A DNA stretch of 64,000 nucleotides from Pseudomonas hygromyciniae (GCF_016925675.1 NZ_CP070506.1:3904501-3968500); one strand, 5' to 3'; positions 15,331 to 26,751 are shown, numbered from the stretch's first letter. A program made the numbers and translations. The notes: generated from the letters alone by a model not told the origin.

Positions 15331-17709
15331 TCACTTCCTTAACGTGGCGTTCAACCTTTGTTCGAGCGAGGTGAGGATATTTTGCGTCGTGGTATTCACC
15401 TCATCGTCATTAAGAGTGCGCGATGGATGCTGCCAGGTCAAGCCAACTGCAAGGCTTTTTCTATGCGGATCAATGCCTTTACCCTGATAGACGTCAAATA
15501 GCCTGAGGTCCGTCAGCCATTCGCCTGCATTTTCTCGGATTACTTCCAGCACGGCGCTGGCCGCTACATCACGATCCGCCACCAGGGCCAGGTCACGACG
15601 TACTTCCGGGAAACGCGACAGCTCGCTGAATTTTGGCATCTTGCCAGAAGCGACTTCAGCCAATACCAACTCGAAGACGAAGACCGGACGGTCGAGACCG
15701 AGGGTTTTCGACAGTTCAGGGTGGATAGCACCAACGAAACCGACCAGGCGACCTTCGCGCTCGATACGCGCAGTCTGGCCTGGATGCAACGCTGGGTGGC
15801 TGCCGGGAACAAACGTGAAGGCATCCAGCGCGCCGGCAAAGCCCAGGACCGCTTCCACATCGGCCTTGACGTCAAAGAAGTCCACAGGGTCGCGACCTTG
15901 TGCCCAACCTTCCGGCAGACGGCTGCCGCAGACCACACCGGCCAGCATCGGCTCTTGCTTCAGGCCATCCAATTGGCCGACAAAGCGCAGGCCGCTTTCA
16001 AACATGCGCACACGATCCTGCTGACGGTTCAGGTTGTGGGAAAGCGCTTTCACCAGGCCTGGCCAAAGGGACGAACGCATGGCCGCCATGTCGTTGGAGA
16101 TCGGGTTGGCCAGCAACAGCGGCTCGACACCCGGGTTGAACAGCTCGAATTGCTTGGGGTCGATGAAGCTGTAGGTCACGGCTTCTTGATAACCACGGGC
16201 GACCAGCAGACGGCGCAGCTCTGGCAGGTGCGCACGAGCTTCAGCCTTGGGTTGCGGGGCCAGGCGCGCTTGCGGGTAACGAACCGGCAGGCGGTTGTAG
16301 CCGTACAGGCGGGCTAGCTCTTCGATCAGGTCGACTTCAAGGCTGATATCGAAGCGATGGCTTGGCACTTCTACACGCCACTGCCCTGCCCCATCAGCGC
16401 TGATGCCCAGGCCAAGGCCGGTCAGCAGACGCACGATTTCCGCTTCTTCAATCACCAGCCCAAGCATTTGCTCGACGCGCTGGGCGCGCAGTGTCACCGG
16501 TGCAATCGAAGGCAAGTGTTGCTCGCTGACGGCCTCGATGATCGGGCCAGCTTCGCCACCGGTGATTTCCAGCAACAGCCCGGTGGCCCGCTCCATGGCT
16601 TCACGGGCCAGTTGCCAGTCCACGCCACGCTCGTAGCGGTGCGAGGCATCGGTGTGCAGGCCGTAGGAACGAGCCTTGCCTGCCACGGCGATCTGGTCAA
16701 AGAAAGCGCTTTCCAGGAATACATCACGGGTCGTCGCGGATACGCCACTGTGCTCACCGCCCATCACACCGGCAATGGCCAGGGCGCGGGAGTGGTCGGC
16801 GATCACCAGCGTATCGCTACGCAGGGTGACTTCCTGACCGTCGAGCAAGACCAGTTTTTCGCCCTCCTCGGCCATACGCACACGAATCCCACCGTTGATT
16901 TCGGCAAGGTCGAAGGCATGCAGCGGCTGACCCAGCTCCAGCATCACGTAGTTGGTAATGTCGACGGCTGCATCGATGCTGCGCACGTCGCCGCGACGCA
17001 GGCGCTCGACCATCCACAGCGGAGTCGGCTTGGACAGGTCGACATTACGGATCACACGGCCCAGATAACGTGGGCACGCATGCGGTGCCAGCACTTCGAT
17101 CTGGCGTACTTCATCGTGCACCGCAGGCACAGCGGCAACCACTGGACGCGTGACCGGAGCGTTGTACAACGCGCCCACTTCACGGGCCAGGCCGGCCAGG
17201 GACAGGCAGTCGCCACGGTTCGGGGTCAGGTCGACCTCGATGCTGGCGTCTTCCAGGTCCAGGTAGACACGAATGTCCTGGCCCACTGGCGCATCGGTCG
17301 GCAGTTCCATCAGGCCATCATTGCCTTCGCCAACCTGCAACTCCGCCTGGGAGCACAGCATGCCGTTGGACTCGACACCCCGCAGCTTGGCTTTCTTGAT
17401 TTTGAAATCACCGGGCAGCTCGGCACCGATCATCGCGAACGGAATCTTCAGGCCCGGGCGCACGTTTGGCGCTCCGCACACGACCTGGAAGGTTTCCGCC
17501 CCATTGCTGACCTGGCACACACGCAACTTGTCGGCGTCCGGATGCTGCTCGGTGCTCAGCACCTCGCCCACCACCACGCCACTGAAAACACCGGCGGCCG
17601 GCGTAACGCTATCGACCTCAAGGCCGGCCATCGACAAACGAGCAACCAGCTCATCGCGATTTACCTGCGGGCTTACCCAGCCACGCAGCCATTGTTCACT
17701 GAATTTCAT
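15331..17709 (-). CDS. pheT: phenylalanyl-tRNA synthetase beta subunit
   Basis: A 792-residue subunit, the normal length. The order of domains is the N-terminal MKFSEQWLRGWVSP, a tRNA-binding EMAP-like domain (residues about 40-150), B3/B4 editing domain, B5, the catalytic-like fold and a C-terminal ferredoxin-like anticodon-binding domain ending QRLNATLRK. With PheS it makes the alpha2-beta2 enzyme that charges tRNA-Phe in the cytoplasm and edits mischarged Tyr. It lies 26 bases after pheS and is tightly followed by ihfA. No lesions were seen. Confidence 0.97.
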   Translation of the reverse strand: MKFSEQWLRGWVSPQVNRDELVARLSMAGLEVDSVTPAAGVFSGVVVGEVLSTEQHPDADKLRVCQVSNGAETFQVVCGAPNVRPGLKIPFAMIGAELPGDFKIKKAKLRGVESNGMLCSQAELQVGEGNDGLMELPTDAPVGQDIRVYLDLEDASIEVDLTPNRGDCLSLAGLAREVGALYNAPVTRPVVAAVPAVHDEVRQIEVLAPHACPRYLGRVIRNVDLSKPTPLWMVERLRRGDVRSIDAAVDITNYVMLELGQPLHAFDLAEINGGIRVRMAEEGEKLVLLDGQEVTLRSDTLVIADHSRALAIAGVMGGEHSGVSATTRDVFLESAFFDQIAVAGKARSYGLHTDASHRYERGVDWQLAREAMERATGLLLEITGGEAGPIIEAVSEQHLPSIAPVTLRAQRVEQMLGLVIEEAEIVRLLTGLGLGISADGAGQWRVEVPSHRFDISLEVDLIEELARLYGYNRLPVRYPQARLAPQPKAEARAHLPELRRLLVARGYQEAVTYSFIDPKQFELFNPGVEPLLLANPISNDMAAMRSSLWPGLVKALSHNLNRQQDRVRMFESGLRFVGQLDGLKQEPMLAGVVCGSRLPEGWAQGRDPVDFFDVKADVEAVLGFAGALDAFTFVPGSHPALHPGQTARIEREGRLVGFVGAIHPELSKTLGLDRPVFVFELVLAEVASGKMPKFSELSRFPEVRRDLALVADRDVAASAVLEVIRENAGEWLTDLRLFDVYQGKGIDPHRKSLAVGLTWQHPSRTLNDDEVNTTTQNILTSLEQRLNATLRK

Positions 17710-17735
17710 CCTGCTCTCCTAAAGGTTCGTTACGA

Positions 17736-18806
<1,071 letters not shown>

Positions 18807-18860
18807 ATGACGTTTACCACCTTGGACTACGGAGTAGCCCAGGGTGACTGTCGGGGGTAC

Positions 18861-19217
18861 TTAAGCCAAGGTGGCTTTAGCTTTCTCGACAATCGCAGCA
18901 AACACCGCTTTTTCGTTCACGGCCAGTTCAGCCAGAACCTTACGGTCGATTTCGATGGACGCTTTTTTCAGGCCAGCGATGAAACGGCTGTAGGACAGAC
19001 CGTTAACACGAGCACCAGCATTGATACGGGCGATCCACAGAGCGCGGAACTGACGTTTTTTCTGACGACGGTCACGGTAGGCGTATTGGCCTGCCTTGAT
19101 TACCGCTTGCTTGGCAACACGGAATACGCGTGAACGCGCGCCGTAGTAGCCTTTAGCGAGTTTCAGAATTTTTTTGTGACGCTTACGGGCAATGACGCCA
19201 CGCTTTACACGAGCCAT
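18861..19217 (-). CDS. rplT: 50S ribosomal protein L20
   Basis: A 118-residue basic protein, the standard length, starting [20 protein letters not shown] and containing the [20 protein letters not shown] stretch. L20 binds 23S rRNA early in assembly; in Escherichia coli it represses its own operon by binding the rpmI leader. It lies 29 bases after rpmI in the thrS-infC-rpmI-rplT order. Confidence 0.98.
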   Translation of the reverse strand: MARVKRGVIARKRHKKILKLAKGYYGARSRVFRVAKQAVIKAGQYAYRDRRQKKRQFRALWIARINAGARVNGLSYSRFIAGLKKASIEIDRKVLAELAVNEKAVFAAIVEKAKATLA

Positions 19218-19246
19218 GAGTTACTTCCTCTATTCTTGATCCAAAA

Positions 19247-19441
19247 TTAACGAAGGCGCAGCATGCGCTCGACTTTTGCCACGTCAGACGGATGCAGCAA
19301 GCTGCTACCGCGCAGTTGACGCTTACGCTTGGTCGACATTTTGGTCAGGATGTGGCTCTTGAAAGCGTGCTTGTGCTTGATACCGTTAGCAGTTTTCAGA
19401 AACCGCTTAGCAGCACCACTTTTAGTCTTCATCTTTGGCAT
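19247..19441 (-). CDS. rpmI: 50S ribosomal protein L35
   Basis: A 64-residue basic protein, [20 protein letters not shown] to KVERMLRLR, matching L35 over its whole length. It is placed between infC and rplT as in nearly all proteobacteria. The 60-base gap before it would hold any L20 regulatory site, although I could not identify the fold by eye. Confidence 0.97.
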   Translation of the reverse strand: MPKMKTKSGAAKRFLKTANGIKHKHAFKSHILTKMSTKRKRQLRGSSLLHPSDVAKVERMLRLR

Positions 19442-19501
19442 GTTCGGATACTCCGCATTCAGTTGATAAACATAATCAGAAGGCCTGCCGTGCCCTATTG
19501 A

Positions 19502-20047
19502 TTACTTCTTCTTTTTCGGGGCGATGACCATGATCAGCTGGCGTCCTTCCATCTTAGGATGCTGTTCGACGGAACCGTACTCCAGCAGGTCAGCTTCAAC
19601 CCGCTTGAGGAGTTCCATACCCAGCTCCTGGTGGGCCATCTCACGGCCGCGGAATCGCAAGGATACCTTGGCCCTGTCCCCATCACTCAGGAAACGTACC
19701 AGGTTGCGCAGTTTTACCTGGTAATCCCCTTCCTCCGTCCCTGGACGAAACTTGATTTCTTTAACCTGGATCTGCTTCTGGTTTTTCTTGGCTGCGGCAA
19801 TCTGCTTCTTCTTTTCGAAGATCGATTTGCCGTAGTCCATCAGCTTGCAGACAGGCGGTACAGCATCGGCGGAAATTTCCACCAAATCGAGCTTGGCTTC
19901 TTCAGCCTTAAGAAGCGCGTCTTCAATTGACACAATCCCAAGCTGCTCACCCTCAGCCCCAATTAACCGAACCTCGCGTGCCGAGATATTCTCGTTGATC
20001 GGGGCTTTCGGTGCAGCTCGTTTATCTTGTCTCATTTCACGCTTAAT
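19502..20047 (-). CDS. infC: translation initiation factor IF-3 with AUU start
   Basis: IF-3 prevents 50S joining and proofreads the initiator tRNA. The body ([20 protein letters not shown] to [12 protein letters not shown]) is complete. An ATG exists at 20035, but the frame stays open upstream through KREM to an ATT at 20047, eight bases after a GGAG; a second ATT at 20053 overlaps the thrS stop. IF-3 genes characteristically start with AUU, allowing the protein to repress its own synthesis, so I take the ATT at 20047 (181 residues). The alternative at 20053 would give 183. It directly follows thrS. Confidence 0.92.
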   Translation of the reverse strand: MKREMRQDKRAAPKAPINENISAREVRLIGAEGEQLGIVSIEDALLKAEEAKLDLVEISADAVPPVCKLMDYGKSIFEKKKQIAAAKKNQKQIQVKEIKFRPGTEEGDYQVKLRNLVRFLSDGDRAKVSLRFRGREMAHQELGMELLKRVEADLLEYGSVEQHPKMEGRQLIMVIAPKKKK

Positions 20048-20052
20048 AGTAA

Positions 20053-21975
20053 TTACTCCGAATCTGGGCGACCACGCCGGGAAACCGCTTGCGCGAGGAA
20101 CTCAGCGAACTGGGCGACGGGCATCGAGCCCAGGTCAGCACCTTCACGAGTACGCACAGCGACAGTCTGCATCTCGACTTCCCGATCTCCGATAACCAAA
20201 AGATAGGGAACCTTGAGCAAAGTATGCTCGCGGATTTTAAAGCCGATCTTTTCATTTCTCAAGTCGGACTTGGCACGAAACCCGCTTTCGTTGAGTGTTT
20301 TTTCCACTTCAGCGGCAAATTCGGCCTGTTTATCAGTGATATTCATGATCACTGCCTGGGTCGGAGCCAGCCACGCAGGGAACGCGCCCTCGTAGTGCTC
20401 GATCAGGATCCCGACGAACCGTTCGAACGAGCCGAGGATCGCCCGGTGCAACATAACCGGGTGTTTACGGCTGTTGTCTTCGGAGACGTATTCGGCTCCC
20501 AGACGGATCGGCAGGTTAAAATCGAGCTGCAGGGTACCACACTGCCAGACGCGACCGAGGCAATCTTTCAGCGAGAACTCGATCTTAGGACCGTAGAAGG
20601 CGCCTTCGCCCGGCTGCAGATCGTACGCAAGGCCCGCACTGTCTAGCGCTGCGGCCAGTGCGGCTTCGGCGCGATCCCACAACTCGTCGGAGCCGACGCG
20701 TTTTTCCGGACGAGTGGACAACTTCATTTCCACTTCGGTAAAGCCGAAATCGCGATAAACGTCCATGGTCAACTTGATGAACGCGGCGGATTCAGCCTGC
20801 ATCTGCTCTTCGGTGCAGAAGATGTGGGCGTCATCCTGAGTGAAGCCGCGCACGCGCATGATGCCGTGCAGCGCACCCGATGGCTCGTTACGGTGGCAAG
20901 CACCGAACTCGGCCAGGCGCATCGGCAACTCGCGGTAGCTCTTCAGGCCTTGGTTGAACACCTGCACATGGCACGGACAGTTCATCGGCTTGATCGCGTA
21001 GTCGCGGTTTTCCGACTGGGTGGTGAACATGTTGTCGGCGTAGTTGGCCCAATGCCCGGATTTCTCCCACAGGCTGCGGTCAACAACCTGGGGAGTCTTG
21101 ATCTCCAGGTAACCGTTGTCGCGCTGAACCTTACGCATGTACTGCTCAAGTACCTGGTACAGGGTCCAGCCGTTCGGGTGCCAGAACACCATGCCCGGCG
21201 CTTCTTCCTGGAGGTGAAACAGGTTCAAGCGTTTACCGATTTTGCGGTGGTCGCGCTTTTCGGCCTCTTCGATGCGCTGTATGTAGGCGGCCAACTGCTT
21301 CTTGTCAGCCCAGGCGGTGCCGTAGATCCGTTGCAACTGCTCGTTCTTCGCGTCACCGCGCCAGTAGGCACCGGACAACTTGGTCAGCTTGAACGACTTG
21401 AGGAAGCGCGTGTTCGGCACGTGCGGACCACGGCACATATCGACATATTCTTCGTGGTAATACAGGCCCATGGCCTGCTCGTCCGGCATGTCTTCTACCA
21501 GACGCAGCTTGTAGTCCTCGCCACGGGCGGTAAACACGTCGATCACTTCGGCGCGCGGCGTGACTTTCTTGATGACGTCGTAATCTTTCTCGATCAGTGC
21601 ATGCATGCGCTGTTCGATGGCTGCCAGGTCGTCCGGAGTAAAAGGACGCTCGTAGGCGATATCGTAATAGAAGCCTTCTTCGATGACCGGGCCGATCACC
21701 ATCTTCGCGGTTGGATACAGTTGCTTGACCGCATGGCCAATCAAGTGCGCGCAAGAGTGGCGAATGATCTCCAACCCCTCTTGATCCTTGGGCGTGATGA
21801 TTTGCAGGCTGGCATCGGAGGTGATCAGGTCGCTGGCGTCAACCAGCTTGCCGTCGACCTTGCCGGCTACGGTGGCCTTGGCCAGGCCTGCACCGATGGA
21901 TGCGGCGACCTCGGCTACGGAAACCGAATGTTCGAATGTACGTTGACTGCCGTCGGGAAGAGTAATAGTTGGCAT
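20053..21975 (-). CDS. thrS: threonyl-tRNA synthetase
   Basis: A 640-residue class II synthetase, the usual length, starting [20 protein letters not shown] at 21975; an earlier in-frame GTG is disregarded. Domains in order: TGS (1-60), the editing domain with [15 protein letters not shown] near residue 73, the catalytic core with [10 protein letters not shown] (zinc Cys), [14 protein letters not shown] and [11 protein letters not shown], then the anticodon-binding domain ending at [16 protein letters not shown]. It charges tRNA-Thr and removes Ser mischarges. A GAGAGGAGG ribosome site precedes it. A terminator-like hairpin lies 160 bases upstream in the probable leader. Confidence 0.97.
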   Translation of the reverse strand: MPTITLPDGSQRTFEHSVSVAEVAASIGAGLAKATVAGKVDGKLVDASDLITSDASLQIITPKDQEGLEIIRHSCAHLIGHAVKQLYPTAKMVIGPVIEEGFYYDIAYERPFTPDDLAAIEQRMHALIEKDYDVIKKVTPRAEVIDVFTARGEDYKLRLVEDMPDEQAMGLYYHEEYVDMCRGPHVPNTRFLKSFKLTKLSGAYWRGDAKNEQLQRIYGTAWADKKQLAAYIQRIEEAEKRDHRKIGKRLNLFHLQEEAPGMVFWHPNGWTLYQVLEQYMRKVQRDNGYLEIKTPQVVDRSLWEKSGHWANYADNMFTTQSENRDYAIKPMNCPCHVQVFNQGLKSYRELPMRLAEFGACHRNEPSGALHGIMRVRGFTQDDAHIFCTEEQMQAESAAFIKLTMDVYRDFGFTEVEMKLSTRPEKRVGSDELWDRAEAALAAALDSAGLAYDLQPGEGAFYGPKIEFSLKDCLGRVWQCGTLQLDFNLPIRLGAEYVSEDNSRKHPVMLHRAILGSFERFVGILIEHYEGAFPAWLAPTQAVIMNITDKQAEFAAEVEKTLNESGFRAKSDLRNEKIGFKIREHTLLKVPYLLVIGDREVEMQTVAVRTREGADLGSMPVAQFAEFLAQAVSRRGRPDSE

Positions 21976-22135
21976 GGCGCCTCCTCTCCTAGTGGTGACC
22001 CCTACCAAAGGTCACGTGGGTTGGGATGAGCCAGTACAAGATCCAACACCAGGCCGCTCATTGCTGAACGCCTGCCTTACAGCGGCAGGAGCCTTTCGGC
22101 CAACCGATAATCGAACCAGAGTGACTGGAGTTAAA

Positions 22136-22167
22136 CAAAAAGGAACCTGGCAAGAAAAAAGCCAGGT
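22136..22167 (-). terminator. terminator-like hairpin in the thrS leader
   Basis: On the minus strand ACCTGGC and GCCAGGT enclose a T-rich nine-base loop and are followed by TTCCTTTTTG. No minus-strand gene ends just upstream of it, so it may lie within the untranslated leader of thrS, a possible attenuation point. The 7-bp stem is modest. Confidence 0.4.
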
Positions 22168-22326
22168 CGAGGATGCTAGCACAGATGAACGGTCATGGCG
22201 CGGCCCTGCAGCCTGGTAGCAACAAACCCTAGGCTTTTGCAGCCAAAAATGAACTTGGGCTGTACGGCAGGCCTCAAACACACTGAAAATCGCCGTCCGT
22301 CCTATCGACTCAAGGAGCATCTCACC

Positions 22327-22638
22327 ATGCGCAGCACCTCGATCTTCGCCCTAGCCGCTTCCCTGACCCTCTTCTCCATTGGTGCACACGCCGCCGCGTC
22401 CTCCAACTGGCCTGCGGGGGCTCGCGATGCCTTCATTAACGACTGCAGCGCAGCCGCCAGCCAGAACGTTGATGCCAAAACCGCCAAAGCTCATTGCGAA
22501 TGCGGCGCGGACAAAATCAACGCGGAATTGAGCACTGCGGAAATCAAGGAACTGATGACCAATCAGAACGCCAGCCCGGAGCTTAAAAACAAAGCAGTCG
22601 CGGCTATTTCGTCCTGCAAGGTCGTGAAGAAAAAGTAA
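22327..22638 (+). CDS. small periplasmic protein with Cys motif
   Basis: A 103-residue exported protein. Residues 1-23 (MRSTSIFALAASLTLFSIGA) are a signal peptide cut near AHA-AAS. The mature domain is helical, with four Cys in INDCSAAASQ, AHCECGADKIN and SSCKVVKKK, which could form two disulphides. I know similar small proteins in Pseudomonas but no function. The ATG at 22327 follows AAGGAG; the longer frame upstream lacks a signal. It is divergent from thrS. A hairpin at about 22756-22776 follows in the gap before the cold-shock gene. Confidence 0.75.
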   Translation: MRSTSIFALAASLTLFSIGAHAAASSNWPAGARDAFINDCSAAASQNVDAKTAKAHCECGADKINAELSTAEIKELMTNQNASPELKNKAVAAISSCKVVKKK

Positions 22639-22927
22639 GCGCGGCGAGAAATCAGCCCACCAAAATGGCCTGAAAACCCTTTGAAAACTGCTATTTCGCA
22701 CAATTTACACAGCTTTTACGGCTTTTTTTACTAGCTGATATTTCGTGCAAAAGCCCCGTAAACCGGGGCTTACAGCCAGCCAAGGCACTGAAGAAAACGC
22801 GATTGATTAGCAAACGGTGCCTTGGGGGGGCTCCCAAGCCGAACATTTCGACTATGATAGCCCAGTGTGCCCAGTTGGCCTGAGCAGCACAGCACTACTG
22901 AAAATATATGTTTCTTGGAGATACACC

Positions 22928-23140
22928 ATGTCTAATCGCCAAACCGGCACCGTTAAATGGTTCAACGATGAAAAAGGCTTCGGCTTCATCACTCCTCAAG
23001 GTGGCGGTGACGACCTGTTCGTACACTTCAAAGCTATCGAAAGCGACGGTTTCAAAAGCCTGAAAGAAGGCCAAACCGTTTCCTTCGTGGCTGAGAAAGG
23101 CCAAAAGGGTATGCAAGCTGCACAGGTTCGCGCAGAGTAA
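22928..23140 (+). CDS. cold-shock domain protein (CspA family)
   Basis: A 70-residue single cold-shock domain, [20 protein letters not shown], with the RNA-binding motifs KGFGFI and DDLFVHF, then [17 protein letters not shown]. It binds single-stranded nucleic acid and acts as an RNA chaperone. The ATG at 22928 has a TTGGAG upstream. It stands alone between two small exported-protein genes and ends in a strong terminator. Pseudomonads have several paralogues, so I do not choose a symbol. Confidence 0.95.
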   Translation: MSNRQTGTVKWFNDEKGFGFITPQGGGDDLFVHFKAIESDGFKSLKEGQTVSFVAEKGQKGMQAAQVRAE

Positions 23141-23155
23141 TCTCTACGCCAATCA

Positions 23156-23187
23156 AAAAAACCCCGTCCATGTGACGGGGTTTTTTA
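23156..23187 (+). terminator. rho-independent terminator of the cold-shock gene
   Basis: AAAAAACCCCGT and ACGGGGTTTTTT form a stem around a seven-base loop with a run of T, beginning 16 bases after the stop. Confidence 0.92.
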
Positions 23188-23212
23188 TGGGTGATGCAAA
23201 AGCGCTGTGTTA

Positions 23213-23533
23213 TCAGCCGCAATTGACGCGGGTGATCACCAGGTTGTCATCGGTATTGAGGTTCAGGCGATCTGAGCGGTATTCGAGGGTGATCATATCG
23301 TTGGGCTTGAGAATGCGTGCATTCTGCGCACCAGCACGGGTACGGGCCTGCTCCAGCAATTGCGGCGAGGCTTTCTGGCCGACTGCAAACGCCGCAGCCT
23401 TCGATTCACAGCGTGTATGAACAGGCTCAGCCGCAGCCGTGTCTTTGGCCGGCTCAGAGGTACCCGCAGTGCTGCAGCCCGCCAGGACGGCTGCCGCCAA
23501 CAAGGTACCGAATGATGCGAGCTTCCAAGGCAT
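23213..23533 (-). CDS. lipoprotein with peptidase inhibitor I78 domain
   Basis: A 106-residue lipoprotein: signal MPWKLASFGTLLAAAVLAGC with the lipobox ending at Cys20, then a short Ala/Glu linker. The C-terminal 65 residues resemble the I78 inhibitor family: a Cys, AVGQKASPQLLEQARTRAGA, RILKPNDMITLEYRSDRLNL and a closing VITRVNCG. Members inhibit serine peptidases and may protect the envelope; target specificity is unknown. The ATG at 23533 is chosen because the signal starts there. It converges on the cold-shock gene. Confidence 0.8.
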   Translation of the reverse strand: MPWKLASFGTLLAAAVLAGCSTAGTSEPAKDTAAAEPVHTRCESKAAAFAVGQKASPQLLEQARTRAGAQNARILKPNDMITLEYRSDRLNLNTDDNLVITRVNCG

Positions 23534-23682
23534 GAAGCCTCCTTTGATAAAAAAATGGACAGAGATCGTGCGACCGTGATTTGGCCAATTGGTTTCAGAA
23601 TTGTCACAATTGGCCGTAGGCGAGTCTGCCTGACTCGGCGTCATGGCCTGACGAATCAATCGTCACCAGATATGAATGAGCG

Positions 23683-23988
23683 TCAGTAGATATCGATGTA
23701 GTCAAAGGGCGGGTTCGGCCAGTTCTGCTTCAGCGCATTGTAAATCTGCATGACCCACACCTCGTCGCTGGCCGCCACGCTACCGACATAACCGGACCCT
23801 GCCGCCCAGGTCTCCAAGCGAAACAGCAACCCTTCGATATCACTCCCGCCTACCACCCCAGAAGAGATGTAGGCCAGGCCACCCTGGGTGACCCGCAGTT
23901 GCGTGTGCTGGTCGTCGCTGGCACTGGCAATCATTTGGCGAACGGCTTCCAATGTGAGGCTGTTGGGGTTGTTCAAATCGATGTGCAC
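23683..23988 (-). CDS. conserved hypothetical protein
   Basis: A 101-residue cytoplasmic protein starting MHIDLNNPNSLTLEAVRQMI and ending PFDYIDIY. It has no signal or membrane segment. The middle (LRVTQGGLAYISSGVVGGSD) looks like paired beta strands and the end is Trp-rich. I recognise no named family. It is a single gene with its own ribosome site, between the I78 lipoprotein and a small plus-strand ORF. Codon use is typical of the host. Confidence 0.6.
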   Translation of the reverse strand: MHIDLNNPNSLTLEAVRQMIASASDDQHTQLRVTQGGLAYISSGVVGGSDIEGLLFRLETWAAGSGYVGSVAASDEVWVMQIYNALKQNWPNPPFDYIDIY

Positions 23989-24124
23989 GCGGCTTGTCCT
24001 GGCAATTAAACAGAGCGCCAGTGTCGCACAGCGCTCCCCTCATGCCTAAGTAGCAGTGCCAAACACTGCGCAAAATGGTTAACTCCCCATGCCAGTCCAG
24101 CCCTAAGCGAGCCGCGAGAACCCG

Positions 24125-24337
24125 ATGACCATCGTTACCATCAATGCCGATATCAAAGCCAAATGGCCTCAAGGGCAAAGTTCCTACAGCCCAGGCAGCC
24201 CGGAAGAATTGGCAATCATCGGCATAGACCTGCTGGTCAAGGAACTGGGCACCCAGGCCGCACAGGCCTTTATCGGCCAGATATTCGAGAAATACCCGGC
24301 CGACCATATGGGGGTCGGAGACCCGCTGCGCGAATAG
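24125..24337 (+). CDS. small hypothetical protein
   Basis: A 70-residue ORF, MTIVTINADIKAKWPQGQSS, with two helices (PEELAIIGIDLLVKELG, AQAFIGQIFEKYP). No family is recognised and no signal is present. It converges on the nucleoside hydrolase gene with a 19-base gap. Host-like codon use and compact helix predictions favour a real gene. Confidence 0.55.
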   Translation: MTIVTINADIKAKWPQGQSSYSPGSPEELAIIGIDLLVKELGTQAAQAFIGQIFEKYPADHMGVGDPLRE

Positions 24338-24356
24338 AAACCAACCGGCAGGCGTC

Positions 24357-25385
24357 TTACTTCAGGCGCGCCAGGCGCTCAGTGAGCAGGTCGAAAAAGC
24401 CCTGGGCATCACCGTTTTCAACCCAAAACACGTTCTTGTCGTGCTTGAGGCCGTCGTACCAGTCGACGATGGTCTGGCCGAACGTTGGGCCTTCGCGGCT
24501 ATCGACCACCATGTTGACCTGGCGCCCGGAGAACAGCTCAGGCTTGAGCAGATAACCGATTACGGTGGCGTCATGCACCGGGCCGCCCTTCAGACCGTAG
24601 TGCTCCATATCGCCCTTGACGTATTCATTAAGAATATCGCCCACCACCTTGCTGGCGTTGTTGTTCAGGTCGGCGATCTTCTTCAGACGCGCCTCACTGG
24701 TCAGTATTTTGTGGGTCACGTCCAGCGGCAGGTAGGTCAGCTTGATGCCACTTTTAAGGACAATTTCAGCGGCGGCCGGATCGGCAAACAGATTGAACTC
24801 GGCCACCGGCGTAATGTTGCCGCCATTGAAATGCGCGCCGCCCATGACCACCACTTCCTTGATGCCCTGGGTGATTTCCGGCGCCTGGGTCAGCGCCAGT
24901 GCCAGGTTAGTCTGTGGGCCGAGCATGGCAATGGTGATGCTATGGGGCTTGGCGGTGCTCAGGGTGTTGATTAGGTAGTCGACCGCATTGCCGTCGGCCA
25001 GGCCTTTTTTCGGTTCGTGTACGGTGACACCGGAAATGCCTTCCTTGCCGTGAATATTCTCGGCATAGATCGGCGTGCGCAGCAGCGGCTTCGGCGCACC
25101 GGCATACACAGGAATCTCTTCACGCCCTGCCCACTCGCGAGCCAATCGCGCATTGCGCGAGGTCTTGTCCAGGCGCACGTTGCCGGCCACCGTGGTCAAC
25201 GCACGAATGTTCAGCTCCTCTGGCGAGGCCATTGCAAACAGCAACGCCACCACGTCGTCGGCGCCCGGATCGGTATCAATGATCAGGTCGATTTTTTCCG
25301 CCGCCTGGGCGCTTGCAGCAGTTAGCACGGACAAAAGCAGCACACTCCGAAACAGGTGTCGCAGGGTTGGGGTTCTACGTTGCAT
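24357..25385 (-). CDS. periplasmic nucleoside hydrolase
   Basis: A 342-residue inosine-uridine-preferring hydrolase with a signal peptide (residues 1-28, ending ASAQA). The calcium-binding motif DTDPGADD is near residue 38, VVVMGGAHFNGG and AEFNLFADPAAA mark the middle, and an HDATVIGYLL motif supplies the catalytic His/Asp region. It cleaves ribonucleosides to base and ribose. It sits 28 bases after rbsD on the same strand, so the product ribose would feed the adjacent ribose uptake system. That functional link is inference from location and signal peptide. Confidence 0.88.
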   Translation of the reverse strand: MQRRTPTLRHLFRSVLLLSVLTAASAQAAEKIDLIIDTDPGADDVVALLFAMASPEELNIRALTTVAGNVRLDKTSRNARLAREWAGREEIPVYAGAPKPLLRTPIYAENIHGKEGISGVTVHEPKKGLADGNAVDYLINTLSTAKPHSITIAMLGPQTNLALALTQAPEITQGIKEVVVMGGAHFNGGNITPVAEFNLFADPAAAEIVLKSGIKLTYLPLDVTHKILTSEARLKKIADLNNNASKVVGDILNEYVKGDMEHYGLKGGPVHDATVIGYLLKPELFSGRQVNMVVDSREGPTFGQTIVDWYDGLKHDKNVFWVENGDAQGFFDLLTERLARLK

Positions 25386-25413
25386 GACGCACTCCTTGTC
25401 ATTGTGGGAAATG

Positions 25414-25815
25414 CTAGAAAGTCACGCCAGACACCAGCGCGATATTACAGTAGGGCTGACACTCGCCAGTACGCACCACCGCGCGCGCCTTGTGACTGAG
25501 CAGTTTGAATGCTTCATGGCTGAGCAGGCGCCGCTCACCCAGGTCGCCCGGGTCCAGCGCATTGAGATCAGCCAGCGCCGGCGGCTGCTTGTGCAGGATT
25601 TCTTCGGCCAATACGTGGCTTTCAACCTGCATCTCCGTGAGCACAATGCGCAGGGTGCTAATGAAATCAGGAATGCCCTGGGTCAGCGCCAGATCGATCA
25701 ACTCCACACCCGGCGGCACCGGCAGGCCGGCATCGCCGATCACCAGGATGTCGCCATGGCCGAGGGAGGCGATCAACCGCGACAGGGCAATATTGAGCAA
25801 TGGGGTCTTTTTCAT
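25414..25815 (-). CDS. rbsD: D-ribose pyranase
   Basis: A 133-residue RbsD/FucU protein, [20 protein letters not shown]. The GHGD-type motif supplies the catalytic His, followed by [20 protein letters not shown], and the C-terminus has [15 protein letters not shown]. It interconverts pyranose and furanose ribose so that ribokinase can use it. The start overlaps the rbsK stop by four bases, implying coupled translation. Confidence 0.95.
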   Translation of the reverse strand: MKKTPLLNIALSRLIASLGHGDILVIGDAGLPVPPGVELIDLALTQGIPDFISTLRIVLTEMQVESHVLAEEILHKQPPALADLNALDPGDLGERRLLSHEAFKLLSHKARAVVRTGECQPYCNIALVSGVTF

Positions 25816-26729
25816 GGGCGAGCAAAGCCTTGAACGTCATGCAACATGGGAATGGAGGGTTGCGCCCCGGCACGGGTGACCGACAGCGCCGCCGCGACCT
25901 GGCCAAAACGGATGGCCTCGGCCTCGCCCTGCCCGTTGGCAAGTGCTGCGGCAAAGCCGCCGACAAAGGTATCGCCCGCCGCCGTGGTATCCACTGCCTG
26001 GACCTTGGGCGCCAGCAGATGCTCGAAACCCTGGCCGTTGGCGAACAGCGCGCCTTGCGAGCCCAGGGTCACAATCACCTTGCCCGCACCGGCGTTTAGC
26101 AGATGCGTAGCCGCAACCTTGGCCGAGTCCAGCGAGTCAACCGGCACACCGCTCAAGGCCGATGCTTCGCTTTCGTTGGGGATCAGGTAGTCGATCGCTG
26201 CGTACCAGTCTGCCGGCAACGGCCCGCTGGCAGGCGCAGGGTTGAGGATCACCGTCTTGCCCAGTGCGCGAGCGCGCTTGAGCACATACCCTACGGTGTC
26301 CATGGGCACTTCGAGCTGGCAGACAACCACCTCGGCCGCCTGCAGCACAGCGTCGAATGCCAGCAGTGACGCGGGTGTCAGTTGGCCGTTGCTGCCAGCG
26401 ACAATCACGATCGCATTCTGACTGCTGTCATCCACGACAATCAGCGCAACACCGCTGGAGCCCTCTACCTCGCTGACGGCCTGGCAGTCGATTCCCTCCA
26501 CCAACAACGCGTCACGCAACTGGGCGCCATAGGCATCGCTGCCCACGCAGCCGATCATCGCCACGTCAGCCCCCAGACGCGCCGCAGCCACCGCCTGATT
26601 GGCGCCCTTGCCGCCCGGCACGGTGGCAAACGACTGGCCGACCAGGGTTTCACCACCGCGAGGCAGTCGACTGGCGCGGGTCACCAGGTCCATGTTCAGG
26701 CTGCCTACTACCACTACTTTTGCTGGCAT
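25812..26729 (-). CDS. rbsK: ribokinase
   Basis: A 305-residue PfkB-family kinase that forms ribose 5-phosphate. The first signature [17 protein letters not shown] is at about residue 38 and the second, [18 protein letters not shown] with the catalytic Asp, near residue 243. The N-terminal [18 protein letters not shown] holds the substrate Asn/Asp. It lies 22 bases after rbsR and overlaps rbsD. Standard length with no lesions. Confidence 0.95.
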   Translation of the reverse strand: MPAKVVVVGSLNMDLVTRASRLPRGGETLVGQSFATVPGGKGANQAVAAARLGADVAMIGCVGSDAYGAQLRDALLVEGIDCQAVSEVEGSSGVALIVVDDSSQNAIVIVAGSNGQLTPASLLAFDAVLQAAEVVVCQLEVPMDTVGYVLKRARALGKTVILNPAPASGPLPADWYAAIDYLIPNESEASALSGVPVDSLDSAKVAATHLLNAGAGKVIVTLGSQGALFANGQGFEHLLAPKVQAVDTTAAGDTFVGGFAAALANGQGEAEAIRFGQVAAALSVTRAGAQPSIPMLHDVQGFARP

Positions 26730-26751
26730 ACATCAATACTCATCAATTTGT

